DNA of 64,000 nucleotides from Planctomycetota bacterium (GCA_029781135.1 JAKOXH010000035.1:112878-176877); one strand, 5' to 3'; counted from the first letter of the stretch, positions 18,463-27,252 are shown. A program made the numbers and translations. The notes: generated by a model not told the origin, from the letters alone.

Positions 18463-18600
18463 TATTCACCGCGGAGGGCATGGAGAGCACGGAGGACAAG
18501 ATTTGAGATTGATGATTTCATGATTGACGATTGACAAGAAAACGGACGTTTCTGATCCTCAAAATCGTCAATCGCAAATCATAAATCTTAAATCTGAACT
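18463..18600. repeat. CGCGGAGGGCATGGAGAGCACGG and GATTGATGATTTCATG repeats
   Basis: Same arrangement as 5346-5513: a 'GGAGAGCACGGAGGACAAG' unit followed by AT-rich inverted elements ('GATTTGAGATTGATGATT' / 'AATCATAAATCTTAAATC'). Fills the gap ahead of bioD. Confidence 0.6.
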
Positions 18601-18633
18601 CTTTATACTCTGTGGCGAAATCATTTGATCCGC

Positions 18634-19359
18634 ATGACCAACGGACTCTTCATCACCGGCACCGGCACGGGCGTTGGCAAAACGTATGTCGGTGCGCTCA
18701 TTGCGCGTGAGCTACGCGATTCGGGCAAGCGGGTGGGCGTGTACAAACCGGTGGCCAGCGGCTGCGAACTGCGCGGCGGGGAGTTGCACGCGGCCGACGC
18801 GATCGCGCTGTGGGATGCGGCCGGCCGGCCGGGTACGCTCGAGGCCGTCTGCCCCCAAAAATTCGCCGCGCCACTGGCGCCGCATTTGGCGGCGCGAATG
18901 GAAGGACGACGCGTTGATACAAAACTCTTGCGCTGCGGCCTCAACCTTTGGCGAGAGAACAGCGATTTCGTCCTGGTGGAAGGCGCCGGCGGTCTCATGT
19001 CGCCCCTCAGCGAAGAGGACTACAATGCCGACCTGGCGGCCGAGTTCGGTTTTCCGCTCCTGGTGGTTACAGCCAATGAGCTTGGCGCGATCAACGCCAC
19101 GCTGCAAACGCTCATCACGGCCGCGTGTTGCGCTACGGGAGGTGCACAACACGAAGCCGATCAGAAAGCCGACGCTAGCCTTCGAGTGGCCGGCATTGTC
19201 CTGAATTCGGCGAGATGGCTCGCGGATGATCCGAGCGTCGATAGTAATGCGGATGAAATCGCCCGTCGCTGCGTGCCGCCGCTGCTGGCCATCGTCGAGC
19301 ACGGCGGCAACTTCGATCGCACCCTGGATTGGACGCACGTAGGTCAGGCTTTAGCCTGA
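18634..19359 (+). CDS. bioD: Dethiobiotin synthetase
   Basis: 241 residues from ATG 18634. P-loop 'FITGTGTGVGKTYVGALIA' at the very N-terminus, 'YKPVASGCE' with the substrate lysine, and 'LVEGAGGLMSPL' as the second nucleotide/DAPA loop. Catalyses ATP-dependent ring closure of 7,8-diaminopelargonate with CO2 in biotin synthesis. No other bio gene is in the window, so the pathway is dispersed. The last codons (V-G-Q-A-L-A-stop) are written by the palindrome starting at 19339, so the C-terminus has been replaced or extended by that repeat. Confidence 0.92.
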   Translation: MTNGLFITGTGTGVGKTYVGALIARELRDSGKRVGVYKPVASGCELRGGELHAADAIALWDAAGRPGTLEAVCPQKFAAPLAPHLAARMEGRRVDTKLLRCGLNLWRENSDFVLVEGAGGLMSPLSEEDYNADLAAEFGFPLLVVTANELGAINATLQTLITAACCATGGAQHEADQKADASLRVAGIVLNSARWLADDPSVDSNADEIARRCVPPLLAIVEHGGNFDRTLDWTHVGQALA

Positions 19360-19412
19360 CGCATGAAGCTCGTGCAATCTCGCCAGACGGGTCAGGCTAA
19401 AGCCTGACCTAC
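19339..19412. repeat. Inverted GTAGGTCAGGCTTTAGCCTGAC pair supplying two stop codons
   Basis: Left arm 'GTAGGTCAGGCTTTAGCC' (19339) and right arm 'GGTCAGGCTAAAGCCTGACC' (19390-19409) with TAC at the end. The left arm gives the TGA of bioD, and the right end gives the TAG of the convergent GH57 gene. Confidence 0.85.
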
Positions 19413-21628
19413 AGGCTTGCCACTGCTTCCGCCATAGGTCGCCGCTTTTCGGCCATCGAGGTATCGATGCCGAGCGTCATCGTCGTGCTCCAACGGCCGT
19501 CGTTGCCTGCTTGAATGACCCAATGCGGCTGGACGACGACCGATTGATGGACCAACTCGAAACCGGCTTCCGATTGGCTCACCGTTTCGATGGGGAACGT
19601 CCAAATGTTCGCCGGCTGATCGCACGTCAACTCAACATCGATGCCCAGCCATTCATCGGTCATGGCCAAATAGTCTACTCCGTGCAAGTCGAGCCGCGTG
19701 CCGAGTTGGCCGAGCGAATTGCGGTGCTCGTCGTGGAAGAATCGATCGCCGCACCCGGCCGGCAAACCGGCAAAATTGAATTCCACGCCGAAGTGGACCT
19801 GCTCGCCCGGCGGCAAACCTTCAATGAGGTAGGCAATTTCCAGCGTCTGGCTGCCTGCCTCGAGCGTGAGCCCCTTGGTGATTTTCATCGGCCGACCGGC
19901 AACGTTGCCGTTGCGCGTCAATTGCAGTTGCATCCGATTCGGGTTGCGGCGGAGCCGGGCCTCGAACGGTGAAGCCACGAAGTCGCCGAGTTCCTGATGC
20001 TGGCCATTGGAAATCGACTCGGCCGCCACGTTCAAATCGTAGAAGTGATCGACAAGGCTCTTGCGGCGATGGCTATCGAACTGCAGCCGTTGGTCGAGAT
20101 CCTTTTGCTTGAACACGACGCGATCGTGAATGCTGGCGACATCACCGCCCGCTTCACGTTCGCCGGCCCGCACGGAATCGTGATAGGCCTCTTCGCGGCG
20201 CGTCAGTGTGGCGAGCAAGTTGTGGCAGATCGAACGCACATCGAGCTCGTACAAGTGCCCGCCATGCGACGGGGCCACCAGCGCGATGAGCCGATTGCTG
20301 GCCAAGCGAACTTCCGGCCGGGCGTCGAAGTTATAATCTTCGCTCGTGAGTTCGACCCAGGGTTCATCGGTATCGGCCAGACCGCGTCCTTGAGCCGCAT
20401 CGAGCAAGTTCTCGGCGGAAATCAAATGCTGGTAAACAGCGTTGCGCAGGTGAGGCAAATAGGCGCCGCCAAACGCGCCGTGCCAGTAACCGCAGTTGCA
20501 CTGACCGCGATAGAGCTCCGCGCGGGCTTGGTCGAGCAGCGACTGTTCGCTCAAGCGGCCAGTCCGGGCGCGGCCGTTCGTATTTGCTTCTTCGTGAGCC
20601 GCTTCGTCGAGGCGGCGGCTCACCATTTGCATCCGCGCGTACATTTCATTGGTTTCGGGATACTTCACCTTGAAATTCCGCCAGTAACCGCCGCGCACGA
20701 ACGGCGCCACTTCGTGCCAGCGGCCCTCGTGCTCCCAATGATGTTTCATTTGGACGAACTGCTTCAGCCGCTCGGTCGGCAGTGCCCATTCGGTCATCTC
20801 GCGGTAGCTGCCTTCGGGAATGTAGATCTTGCCCAGCGGCGGCACCTGGTCGAGTGCTTCGGTCGGCGTGACGACACTCAACCAACTGCGGTTCTCGTTT
20901 AGTGCATCCAGGAACCGTCGCAACCAGCCGTTTTGATACACGTGTTCTTTCGTACCCGGCCAGCTGCCGAACTTCTCGCCATCGTCACCAAATACCACTA
21001 CCGCCCCAGGTTGCCGTTCGGCAATCGGCCGCAGGTAGGCAATGGTCTCTTCCGGTTCGCGGAACGGAATCGTGTATCGCAGCCGCTCGCTACCCGGGAA
21101 AACGGAAAGCAGATTGCCATCATCCTCGGTAATGTAGTAGCCGTGCAGGTTCTCTTCATTAAGGCCCGCGTTCTTGAAGTGGAAGTCGTCGAGCACCGTG
21201 TACCGCACACCGGCCTTGGCGAGGTCGGACGTGAGCGTCTGCTCCCACACGCGCTCGGGAATCCACATGCCATTGACGGGCGTCGAAAATCGATCCGAGA
21301 GCCAATCGGCATAGCGGGTGATTTGCCCCACGCGATCGCGCGGCGGAATCATCGGCAAAATCGGTTCGTAAAACGCGCCGCCGACGATCTCCATCCGGCC
21401 GGCCGCCACCAGGGCCGCCAACCGATCCAAGTATTCCGGGTGCTTGGCCGCCAGCCACTCCATTAGCGAACCGCTCGTATGAAGCGCGATTGGCAAGCCG
21501 GAGTATTGCTCGAAGACATCCAAAAACGCGCTGTAACTATCTTGATAGGCGCCCTCGAACACGCCATCGAAGTTGCCGATCGGCTGATGGTTATGCAGGA
21601 CGATGACCAGTCGGAGATTCGGACTCAT
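19409..21628 (-). CDS. GH57 alpha-glucan enzyme (4-alpha-glucanotransferase / alpha-amylase type)
   Basis: 739 residues from ATG 21628. Conserved GH57 regions are visible: 'VLHNHQPIGNF' at the start (region 1), 'GMWIPERVWE' with the nucleophile glutamate (region 3), 'VVFGDDGEKFGSWPGT' with the acid/base aspartate (region 4). After residue ~300 follow DUF1925/DUF1926-like domains (beta-sandwich, 'HFGVEFNFAGLPAG'), as in Thermococcus 4-alpha-glucanotransferase and related amylases. It reshapes glycogen-type glucans in the cytoplasm. galT and glgA lie upstream on the same strand after a 360-base gap, supporting a glycogen role. Confidence 0.87.
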   Translation of the reverse strand: MSPNLRLVIVLHNHQPIGNFDGVFEGAYQDSYSAFLDVFEQYSGLPIALHTSGSLMEWLAAKHPEYLDRLAALVAAGRMEIVGGAFYEPILPMIPPRDRVGQITRYADWLSDRFSTPVNGMWIPERVWEQTLTSDLAKAGVRYTVLDDFHFKNAGLNEENLHGYYITEDDGNLLSVFPGSERLRYTIPFREPEETIAYLRPIAERQPGAVVVFGDDGEKFGSWPGTKEHVYQNGWLRRFLDALNENRSWLSVVTPTEALDQVPPLGKIYIPEGSYREMTEWALPTERLKQFVQMKHHWEHEGRWHEVAPFVRGGYWRNFKVKYPETNEMYARMQMVSRRLDEAAHEEANTNGRARTGRLSEQSLLDQARAELYRGQCNCGYWHGAFGGAYLPHLRNAVYQHLISAENLLDAAQGRGLADTDEPWVELTSEDYNFDARPEVRLASNRLIALVAPSHGGHLYELDVRSICHNLLATLTRREEAYHDSVRAGEREAGGDVASIHDRVVFKQKDLDQRLQFDSHRRKSLVDHFYDLNVAAESISNGQHQELGDFVASPFEARLRRNPNRMQLQLTRNGNVAGRPMKITKGLTLEAGSQTLEIAYLIEGLPPGEQVHFGVEFNFAGLPAGCGDRFFHDEHRNSLGQLGTRLDLHGVDYLAMTDEWLGIDVELTCDQPANIWTFPIETVSQSEAGFELVHQSVVVQPHWVIQAGNDGRWSTTMTLGIDTSMAEKRRPMAEAVASL

Positions 21629-21987
21629 GGAAGACAACCCTAGCCAGGGCAAGATGTTCAGCTCTTTCGTAGGACGGACAACGATCTATTGATGGCTGCC
21701 TAGAGAATGAACCCTCCCAACTCGTTTAACCCGGAGCCAACGGCGATGGGTCGTTTTGCCTCGCCGCTGGCTCGGGGTTAAACGAACCTTAGGTCATTAG
21801 CTGTACAGCTATCAATAATCCATCGATCCTACCGCAAGGCCGGGCAATGCGTCTACGCGGACCTTACGCTGCTATCGACAGATTTGGAAAAACACACCTG
21901 CTCGCGACAATGCGGACCGGCGGTCGGCTTCGCCTGAGCCGTGTATTTTACCGGATCGTCAGAGTTGTGGCCGTGAATCGAGAAAAT
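21629..21987. repeat. Gap with GTTTAACCCGGAGCCAACGGCGA inverted repeat
   Basis: The inverted pair at 21723-21784 has arms 'GTTTAACCCGGAGCCAACGG' and its partner 'CGCTGGCTCGGGGTTAAACG'. The remainder of the 359-base gap shows no gene and no clear promoter for galT-side genes, which are read away from it. Confidence 0.7.
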
Positions 21988-23073
21988 CTAACGAAAGCGC
22001 AATTGTGACGACGCGCGTTCTGGCGGCAGCGGATTGATGTGGACTCCGGCGGCCACTTCCAGCCCGGCAAGCGAGTTCGCCCGCGGTAGCAGTTCGATCC
22101 GCCAGTGGTGAACAGTTGCGTTATCACCCGTAAATGGGGAGGTTCGCAAAAGCATGTTGTAGTGTACGCCCGGTACGACCGCTTCCAACCGCGAAATCAG
22201 CGCGTGTAATGCGCGGCCGGTGCGGTCGAGGCCTTCGCCGGCTTGCAGTTCGAACGCTGGCTCATGGCTCGTCGGCATCAGCCACACTTCGTGTGGCTGC
22301 CAACTGGCGAACGGGCAAAAGGCGATGAGGCCGTCGCGGTCGAGCACGATCCGGCTGCCGACTGAGCGTTCTTCGTCGATACGTTCGCAATAAGCGCACT
22401 TACCGGTCTTTTGCCAACGCGCAGTGGCCCGCTCGAGTTCCACGGCGACGGTAGCCGGTATAAACGGTAACGCGATCAACTGGCTGTGAACATGGGCGAG
22501 CGATGCCCCAGCTCGCGGCCCCTGGTTTTTGAATATCAAACCGTACCGCAGTGCAGCGTTCTCTCGCCAAAAACGTAGCCGTGCTACGTAGGCTTCGAGA
22601 ACCACACGCATTTGTGCCACCGACAGTGTCGCCATACTTTCGGTATGTACGGGGCTTTCGATAATCACCTCATGCGCGCCCACGATCGGTGAGCACGCAA
22701 CCGGCGAGCGTGCGACGGGCGAGGCCGTGACGGGCGAGGCCGCTTCAGCGGCCGCGGCATTTGGCGTCGCGTCGAGTGCAAGTCTTCGCTCGCCGCGCTC
22801 TCCCCAACCATCCACCGCCGGGTACGCATTCGGCACAACGCGCACAATCCAACTGCCGCCGTCGTCGCGTTGCTCGTAAACGGCGGGCGGTGTGCGGGCT
22901 TCGTTGCCGGCGCAGAACGGGCAGTTTGTCGCGTGGCTGCCGCCTGCTGAAGCAGGATCGCCATGAGCTCGTGAAGCTGAAACTTTGGACGAGAAATCGT
23001 CCGGGCGCAAGGCGCGATTTTCCGCGATGAGGACCGTCCGCCCGATGAGCCAATCTGTGCGCAGTTCGGGCAT
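21988..23073 (-). CDS. galT: Galactose-1-phosphate uridylyltransferase
   Basis: 361 residues from ATG 23073, two bases after the glgA stop. The zinc pair 'NCPFCAGNE', the second pair 'CAYC' and the active-site 'LAHVHSQLIALPF' (HxHxQ, nucleophilic histidine) identify the GalT branch of the HIT superfamily, and 'VHHWRIELLPR' is the C-terminal conserved strand. It exchanges UMP between UDP-glucose and galactose-1-phosphate, or in this branch possibly handles ADP/UDP-glucose for glycogen metabolism. A low-complexity stretch 'ASPVTASPVARSPVACSP' (~residues 113-130) comes from imperfect copies of a 12-base unit and looks like a local expansion. Confidence 0.87.
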   Translation of the reverse strand: MPELRTDWLIGRTVLIAENRALRPDDFSSKVSASRAHGDPASAGGSHATNCPFCAGNEARTPPAVYEQRDDGGSWIVRVVPNAYPAVDGWGERGERRLALDATPNAAAAEAASPVTASPVARSPVACSPIVGAHEVIIESPVHTESMATLSVAQMRVVLEAYVARLRFWRENAALRYGLIFKNQGPRAGASLAHVHSQLIALPFIPATVAVELERATARWQKTGKCAYCERIDEERSVGSRIVLDRDGLIAFCPFASWQPHEVWLMPTSHEPAFELQAGEGLDRTGRALHALISRLEAVVPGVHYNMLLRTSPFTGDNATVHHWRIELLPRANSLAGLEVAAGVHINPLPPERASSQLRFR

Positions 23074-23075
23074 TG

Positions 23076-24578
23076 TCAACGGGCGAGAATCGCGGCACGG
23101 TTCAGCGTCCGCGCGTAAAGGCGTTCATACTCGCGGGCACTATGGTTCCACGACCAGTCCTGTTGCATGCCGGTGCGCATGAGCTGTTCCCACAGCGGAC
23201 GATCGTGAAAGGCACCGCAAGCTCGGTCCAGTGCATCGGCTAGCGCGGTAACGTTGTACGTATCGAAACTGAAGCCGTTTGCCGTTCCGGCAGCAAGCGT
23301 TTCGTCGTTGGTGTCGGTGATCGAGTCGGCCAATCCGCCCGTGGCATGCACCACCGGCACCGTGCCGTACTTGAGACTGTACAACTGATTCAAGCCGCAC
23401 GGCTCGTACCGGCTGGGCATCAGGAAGATGTCGGCACCCGCTTCAATGCGGTGGGCCAACTCATTCGAAAAACCCAGCCGCACGGCCACTTTTTCTGGGT
23501 GCTCGGCCGCGAGCTTGGAAAATAACTCGTGATACTGCGGTTCGCCGGTGCCGAGCACGACCCATTGGGCGGGCGAATTGGCCACCCTCTCGGGAATGAT
23601 GCGGGCAACCAGATCGAACCCCTTCTGGTCGGCCAGCCGGCCGATCATCGCGACGAGCGGCACGTCCGCCGTTTGCGGCAGCTTCATTTCTTGCTGCAAC
23701 GCTGCTTTGCAGGCCCGCTTGCCGTCGCCAAAATTCCGCACGCTATAGTTATTTCCTCCCAGGTGGGAGTCAATCGCCGGATTCCACTCGTTGTAATCGA
23801 CGCCGTTGATAATGCCGCACAAGTCATCGTGCCGATGTTGCAGAATCCCCTCTAAACCGCACCCTAACGGCGAATGCTGAATTTCCTGAGCATAGCGTGG
23901 GCTAACCGTGGTCAGTGCGTCGGCGAAGGCGATGCCGCTTTTGAGGAAGCTGAGGTTGCCGTAGAACTCCATCTGCCGCCAGTTGAAGTACTTCCAATCG
24001 ATGCCCGTGAGCTCCATGTCCCAGTGCCAAAAGTTGCCCTGATAGGCGATGTTATGGATCGTCATGAGGCTGCGGATCGCATCGAACGGCGGCACGCCGG
24101 CCAGTTCCGTCTTCAAGTACGCCGGCACCAGGCCCGCTGGCCAGTCGTGGCAGTGAACGAGCTCGGTCTTCAGGTCGAGTAGCTGGATTGCTTCGAGCAC
24201 GGCCCGGCAGAAGAACACGAACCGCTCGCAGTTGTCTTTGTAATCGTGGCCGTTTTCGCGGTAGAGTTCCGGCCGATCGAAATATTGCGGCTGATGAACG
24301 AGGTAAACCGGCACCTCTTCGCCCGGCAGCGAACTGCGCAGCAGCGTGCCGGCGACCGTCTTGCGGCCGATGGGCACTTCAAACCGAATGTTGGTCGATT
24401 CAATGGGCCGGCCGCAGTGAAACGTCTGCCGAAATGCCGGCAAGATCACGACCGGCTCATGCCCGAGCCGGGCAAGTTCGAGCGGCAGGCTGCCACACAC
24501 ATCGCCCAAGCCACCGGTCTTGCAGAACGGAACCGCTTCGGTCGTAGTGAATAGTATTTTCACGGCAACGTCCCACAT
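23076..24578 (-). CDS. glgA: Glycogen (starch) synthase
   Basis: 500 residues from ATG 24578 (GTG 24563 is also possible: VKILFTTTEAVPF). ADP-glucose-binding 'KTGGLGDVCGSLP' at the N-terminus, GT5 features 'HCHDWPAGLVPAYLK', 'MTIHNIAYQGNF', and the C-terminal 'MPSRYEPCGLNQLYSLKYG' with the catalytic glutamate, and 'GTVPVVHATGGLADS'. Extends alpha-1,4-glucan chains from ADP-glucose. First gene of a two-gene operon with galT. Codons upstream of 24578 run through two copies of a 'TAGCCCGGCCGTCTCGGCCGG' type repeat and should not be part of the protein. Confidence 0.92.
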   Translation of the reverse strand: MWDVAVKILFTTTEAVPFCKTGGLGDVCGSLPLELARLGHEPVVILPAFRQTFHCGRPIESTNIRFEVPIGRKTVAGTLLRSSLPGEEVPVYLVHQPQYFDRPELYRENGHDYKDNCERFVFFCRAVLEAIQLLDLKTELVHCHDWPAGLVPAYLKTELAGVPPFDAIRSLMTIHNIAYQGNFWHWDMELTGIDWKYFNWRQMEFYGNLSFLKSGIAFADALTTVSPRYAQEIQHSPLGCGLEGILQHRHDDLCGIINGVDYNEWNPAIDSHLGGNNYSVRNFGDGKRACKAALQQEMKLPQTADVPLVAMIGRLADQKGFDLVARIIPERVANSPAQWVVLGTGEPQYHELFSKLAAEHPEKVAVRLGFSNELAHRIEAGADIFLMPSRYEPCGLNQLYSLKYGTVPVVHATGGLADSITDTNDETLAAGTANGFSFDTYNVTALADALDRACGAFHDRPLWEQLMRTGMQQDWSWNHSAREYERLYARTLNRAAILAR

Positions 24579-24579
24579 A

Positions 24580-24933
24580 GCCCGGCCGTCTCGGCCGGAA
24601 AAAAATATAGCCCGGCCGTCTCGGCCGGGAGGCAACGTCCAATCATCGCGCCGGGTGGCTGGGGTCGAGCCGAAGGCGAGCCCCCAGCTCGCGGCAGTTG
24701 TCTCGGCCGAGCAGTTCCCGTGGCCGACGATCGGTCGGAAGTTACTTCAGGAAAGCGACGGCAATTTCTTTGCCTCGCCGCCCCGAAACGGGTCGGCTAT
24801 CTAGTTCATCTCTGCCAAGAGCCTAACACAACTTTCCAGATCGGCATAGTTTGCCGCATCGATTGAATTTACCACTCAGGCTCTACTTAATCCGCATACC
24901 TGATACAACCGCGAGCCCATAACGATAGGCAGC
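24580..24933. repeat. Gap with GCCCGGCCGTCTCGGCCGG repeats
   Basis: Two tandem copies of the 'GCCCGGCCGTCTCGGCCGG' hairpin (24581-24630) abut the glgA start. A single 'GGGTGGCTGGGGTCGAGCC' unit follows at ~24653, a family that also occurs as an inverted pair at 51855-51948. No gene is seen in the rest. Confidence 0.65.
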
Positions 24934-25827
24934 TTATCCCCAAATCGGCCACAGCCGGCCGCTGCTGGCTTCAATTCGGGCGAGCCGTGTTCGATAGACC
25001 GATTCGATGTTCTCCTTCGTGACGACATCCGCCGTCCGGCCCATCGCCCGCACGCGGCTGCCACTGAGGATCAGTGTATTTTGAATGCCGGGGACGATTT
25101 CTTCGATGTGGTGAGTCACGAGGACCGTCGTGGGAGCAACGTGATTTCGGATTTCGGATTGCGGATTGCGGATTGAATCCCCTAATCCGCAATCCGAATT
25201 CCGAGTTCCGAAATCGCTGTGGCCAAGCGTCTCATTGAGCCACGCCAAAAACCGCTCCCGCACGCCCGGGTCCATGCCGGCACACGGTTCATCGAGGACG
25301 AGCAGAAGCGGCCGCGCCATGCGTGCCCGGGCGATGAGCACCTGCTGCCGCTCACCTTGCGATAAAACACCAAATGGTTTTTCAGTGAGCGATTCACAGC
25401 CGAGCCGCACGAGCTCGGCAGCCGCATCGGCAAAATCGGCTTCGGTCGGCCCATATTCGGGGAATCGCTTGAGCCCCACTTGCCCCAGCCGGCCGCTCAC
25501 GACCGTTTCCAGCGCCGTATCCGCGGGCGGAATCTCGGCAATCATGCCCGATGAAATCCAGCCGATGCTCCGCCGCAATTCCGAGAGATCGAGCAATTCC
25601 TCACCCAGCCGCAACACTCGGCCCTCCGTCGGCCACAAATAGCCGCAGGCGATTTTCAGTAGCGTCGTCTTCCCCGACCCATTCGGCCCCAGCACGGCCC
25701 AGTGCTGCCCAGATACGAGCCGCCAATCGATATCCGTGAGGATCTCCAACCCCCGCTGCCGATAGCCGACGGATTCACAAGTGATGAGGTCTTGCGTGCC
25801 GTTTATATCAAAACAATGCCGAGACAT
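24934..25827 (-). CDS. ABC transporter ATP-binding protein (ModF/PhrA-like, stand-alone)
   Basis: 297 residues. Walker A 'GPNGSGKTTLLKI' (~residues 47-59), Q-loop region 'IGWISSGMIAEIPP', signature 'LSQGERQQVLIARA', Walker B 'LLLVLDEPCAGMDP' and switch 'VLVTHHIEEI'. No permease gene is adjacent. Between Walker B and the switch histidine an insert 'SDFGTRNSDCGLGDSIRN' plus 'PQSEIRN' is encoded by an intergenic-type repeat (25143-25218), in frame, in a loop on the surface of the fold. A 38-base copy of the gene's 5' region occurs again at 26601-26638 beyond the toxin-antitoxin pair. Confidence 0.85.
   Translation of the reverse strand: MSRHCFDINGTQDLITCESVGYRQRGLEILTDIDWRLVSGQHWAVLGPNGSGKTTLLKIACGYLWPTEGRVLRLGEELLDLSELRRSIGWISSGMIAEIPPADTALETVVSGRLGQVGLKRFPEYGPTEADFADAAAELVRLGCESLTEKPFGVLSQGERQQVLIARARMARPLLLVLDEPCAGMDPGVRERFLAWLNETLGHSDFGTRNSDCGLGDSIRNPQSEIRNHVAPTTVLVTHHIEEIVPGIQNTLILSGSRVRAMGRTADVVTKENIESVYRTRLARIEASSGRLWPIWG
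25143..25218. repeat. TTCGGATTGCGGATT inverted repeat inside the ABC ATPase gene
   Basis: 'TTTCGGATTTCGGATTGCGG' and 'CCGCAATCCGAATTCCGAG' arms around 'GATTGAATCCCCTAATCC'. It is the type of repeat normally found between genes, but here it adds about 25 residues without breaking the frame. Confidence 0.75.
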
Positions 25828-25868
25828 CTCAAACTACCATTGCCCAGCGTGGATCAGATTCAGCCCAA

Positions 25869-26297
25869 CTATGAAACCCGCCAATTGTCGAGTCGCAAGG
25901 GATAACCCAGCACGCGTATCCGCTCGAAATGTTCGGTGCTCCCGGTGATAAGCGGCATAGATTCAGCAATCGCGATGGCCGCGATGAAAGGATCCGCATT
26001 TCCGATTGTCTGACCGCTGCGTTGCAAGTCGCCCAAGATATAACCAGCGATTTCCGCGGCTTCCACACCAAGCGGAATAACGCGGTGTTTACCTGCCCGA
26101 ATATCTGACATTAGCGCCACGATTCGATCATCGCGCTGCTGTCTCCGCAAACCGTCCACCAATTCCGCAACCGTGATCACCGTGAGTGAGAAGCATTCAA
26201 AGACATCGAGGTAAGCTTCCGCTTTCGCTCGAATCAATGGGCTGCGGCCCCGGATGGCCTCGGAAAAGACATCGGTGTCAAGGATAGAGCGTTCCAT
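25869..26297 (-). CDS. vapC: PIN-domain toxin (VapC family ribonuclease)
   Basis: 142 residues from ATG 26297. The acidic residues expected for a PIN nuclease are present: 'SILDTDVFSEAI' at the N-terminus, 'ITVAELVDGL' in the middle and 'NADPFIAAIA' towards the end. VapC proteins cleave RNA and are held inactive by a co-expressed antitoxin; here the partner gene starts the operon 19 bases upstream and belongs to the DUF104 type. Cellular target not predictable. Confidence 0.85.
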   Translation of the reverse strand: MERSILDTDVFSEAIRGRSPLIRAKAEAYLDVFECFSLTVITVAELVDGLRRQQRDDRIVALMSDIRAGKHRVIPLGVEAAEIAGYILGDLQRSGQTIGNADPFIAAIAIAESMPLITGSTEHFERIRVLGYPLRLDNWRVS

Positions 26298-26316
26298 TGG
26301 CACCTAGCCCGGCCAT

Positions 26317-26565
26317 TCATGGCTGAATCCGTAACGGACGCGATCTGCGCTCCGCAACGGTTTCCAAAATGAAGTCGACTAACTCAGGCTCGTCGGCCAA
26401 CAAACCTATGATTCGCCGTGCTGCTTCTTTATCAGTCGCTGGCGCTGCACCATCAGCTTTCACTTCCTCGATCGACAACGAGACGACCGTCTGATCACCC
26501 AGCTCGAGTGGCCCGAGCGGCCGAAATACCCCGTGATCATAAATCGCTTGGATGTGTTGAATCAT
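26317..26565 (-). CDS. DUF104-type antitoxin
   Basis: 82 residues. 'IQAIYDHGVFRPLGPLEL' and 'QTVVSLSIEE' match the DUF104 (AF2212-like) beta-rich N-terminus found in small antitoxins paired with PIN toxins. The C-terminal helix region (AARRIIGLLADEPELVDFIL) would wrap the toxin. It is the first gene of the pair. The TATAAT-like 'GATATAATGGG' just upstream on the minus strand (26569-26579) may be its promoter. Confidence 0.82.
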   Translation of the reverse strand: MIQHIQAIYDHGVFRPLGPLELGDQTVVSLSIEEVKADGAAPATDKEAARRIIGLLADEPELVDFILETVAERRSRPLRIQP

Positions 26566-26600
26566 GGTCCCATTATATCACGCCGACGCTGAAACTACAC

Positions 26601-26638
26601 CGCTGCCGATAGCCGACGAATTCACAGGTGATGAGGTC
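26601..26638 (-). repeat. 38-base duplicate of the 5' end of the ABC ATPase gene
   Basis: Matches 25754-25791 at 36 of 38 positions, same orientation. On the minus strand it would read D-L-I-T-C-E-F-V-G-Y-R-Q-R, against D-L-I-T-C-E-S-V-G-Y-R-Q-R in the ATPase. The two copies bracket the toxin-antitoxin pair. Confidence 0.85.
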
Positions 26639-26649
26639 GGTGATGGTGC

Positions 26650-27222
26650 CTATCCAGCGACCATATACCATGCTGTCCCCGCCAACATAATTGCAATGCA
26701 AATGGCAACTTGGCCGACGATAATCGGCCACCGCTTCGTCTGGCGGAGCCCAAAGTAATCGCGCACATTTCCTTTGAAGAAGTACAGGTACAAGAGAAGG
26801 CTGAACAGCGCCCGGAGGCTAAACTTGAGATAGTAATAACTTGGACCGCGCCCGGGCGATGGCAGCCCCTCCTCGGCAAACATGGCAAACAAATTGTCGA
26901 CAGCGAGAAGTGCGTTTAGGTTCCGGATGATCGAATACATGTAGTAGAACGATCCGAGGTACCATCCCCATCGGGCACCTTTCCACATTCCAACTCCTGA
27001 AAGAATGCCAAGCAATGTTAGGACTCCAAGCGATGCGGCAAGCAGCGGGATCGGAATGCCAATCTTGGCAATAGCTTCAGCGACCTGCGGTTCACGCACC
27101 ATTGCCGCGCCGCATATTGCGAGCATGCCAAAGAGAATACCACTGGCAAAATGGAGTACAGACAACAGCGTTATGCCGATAGGACGATCTTGTCGCTGCA
27201 TCATGTAATCTGGCATTACCAT
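26650..27222 (-). CDS. Four-helix membrane protein of unknown function
   Basis: 190 residues (ATG 27222; ATGs at 27216 and 27204 are alternatives). Hydrophobic helices at 'ITLLSVLHFASGILFGMLA', 'IPIPLLAASLGVLTLLGIL', 'LRALFSLLLYLYFF' and 'WPIIVGQVAICIAIMLAG'. The arginine-rich start 'MMQRQDRPIGIT' and 'GMWKGARWGWYLG' are typical of small planctomycete membrane proteins sometimes called DUF2127-like; I do not assign a function. Same strand as its neighbours, but separated from the antitoxin gene by the duplicated ATPase fragment. Confidence 0.7.
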   Translation of the reverse strand: MVMPDYMMQRQDRPIGITLLSVLHFASGILFGMLAICGAAMVREPQVAEAIAKIGIPIPLLAASLGVLTLLGILSGVGMWKGARWGWYLGSFYYMYSIIRNLNALLAVDNLFAMFAEEGLPSPGRGPSYYYLKFSLRALFSLLLYLYFFKGNVRDYFGLRQTKRWPIIVGQVAICIAIMLAGTAWYMVAG

Positions 27223-27252
27223 GGATTCTCCAGCAATTTTGTGCGCGTATTC

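Noticed and set aside
19511..20902. Long plus-strand frames opposite the GH57 gene
   Set aside because: Antisense shadows in GC-rich sequence; GH57 motifs on the minus strand are decisive.
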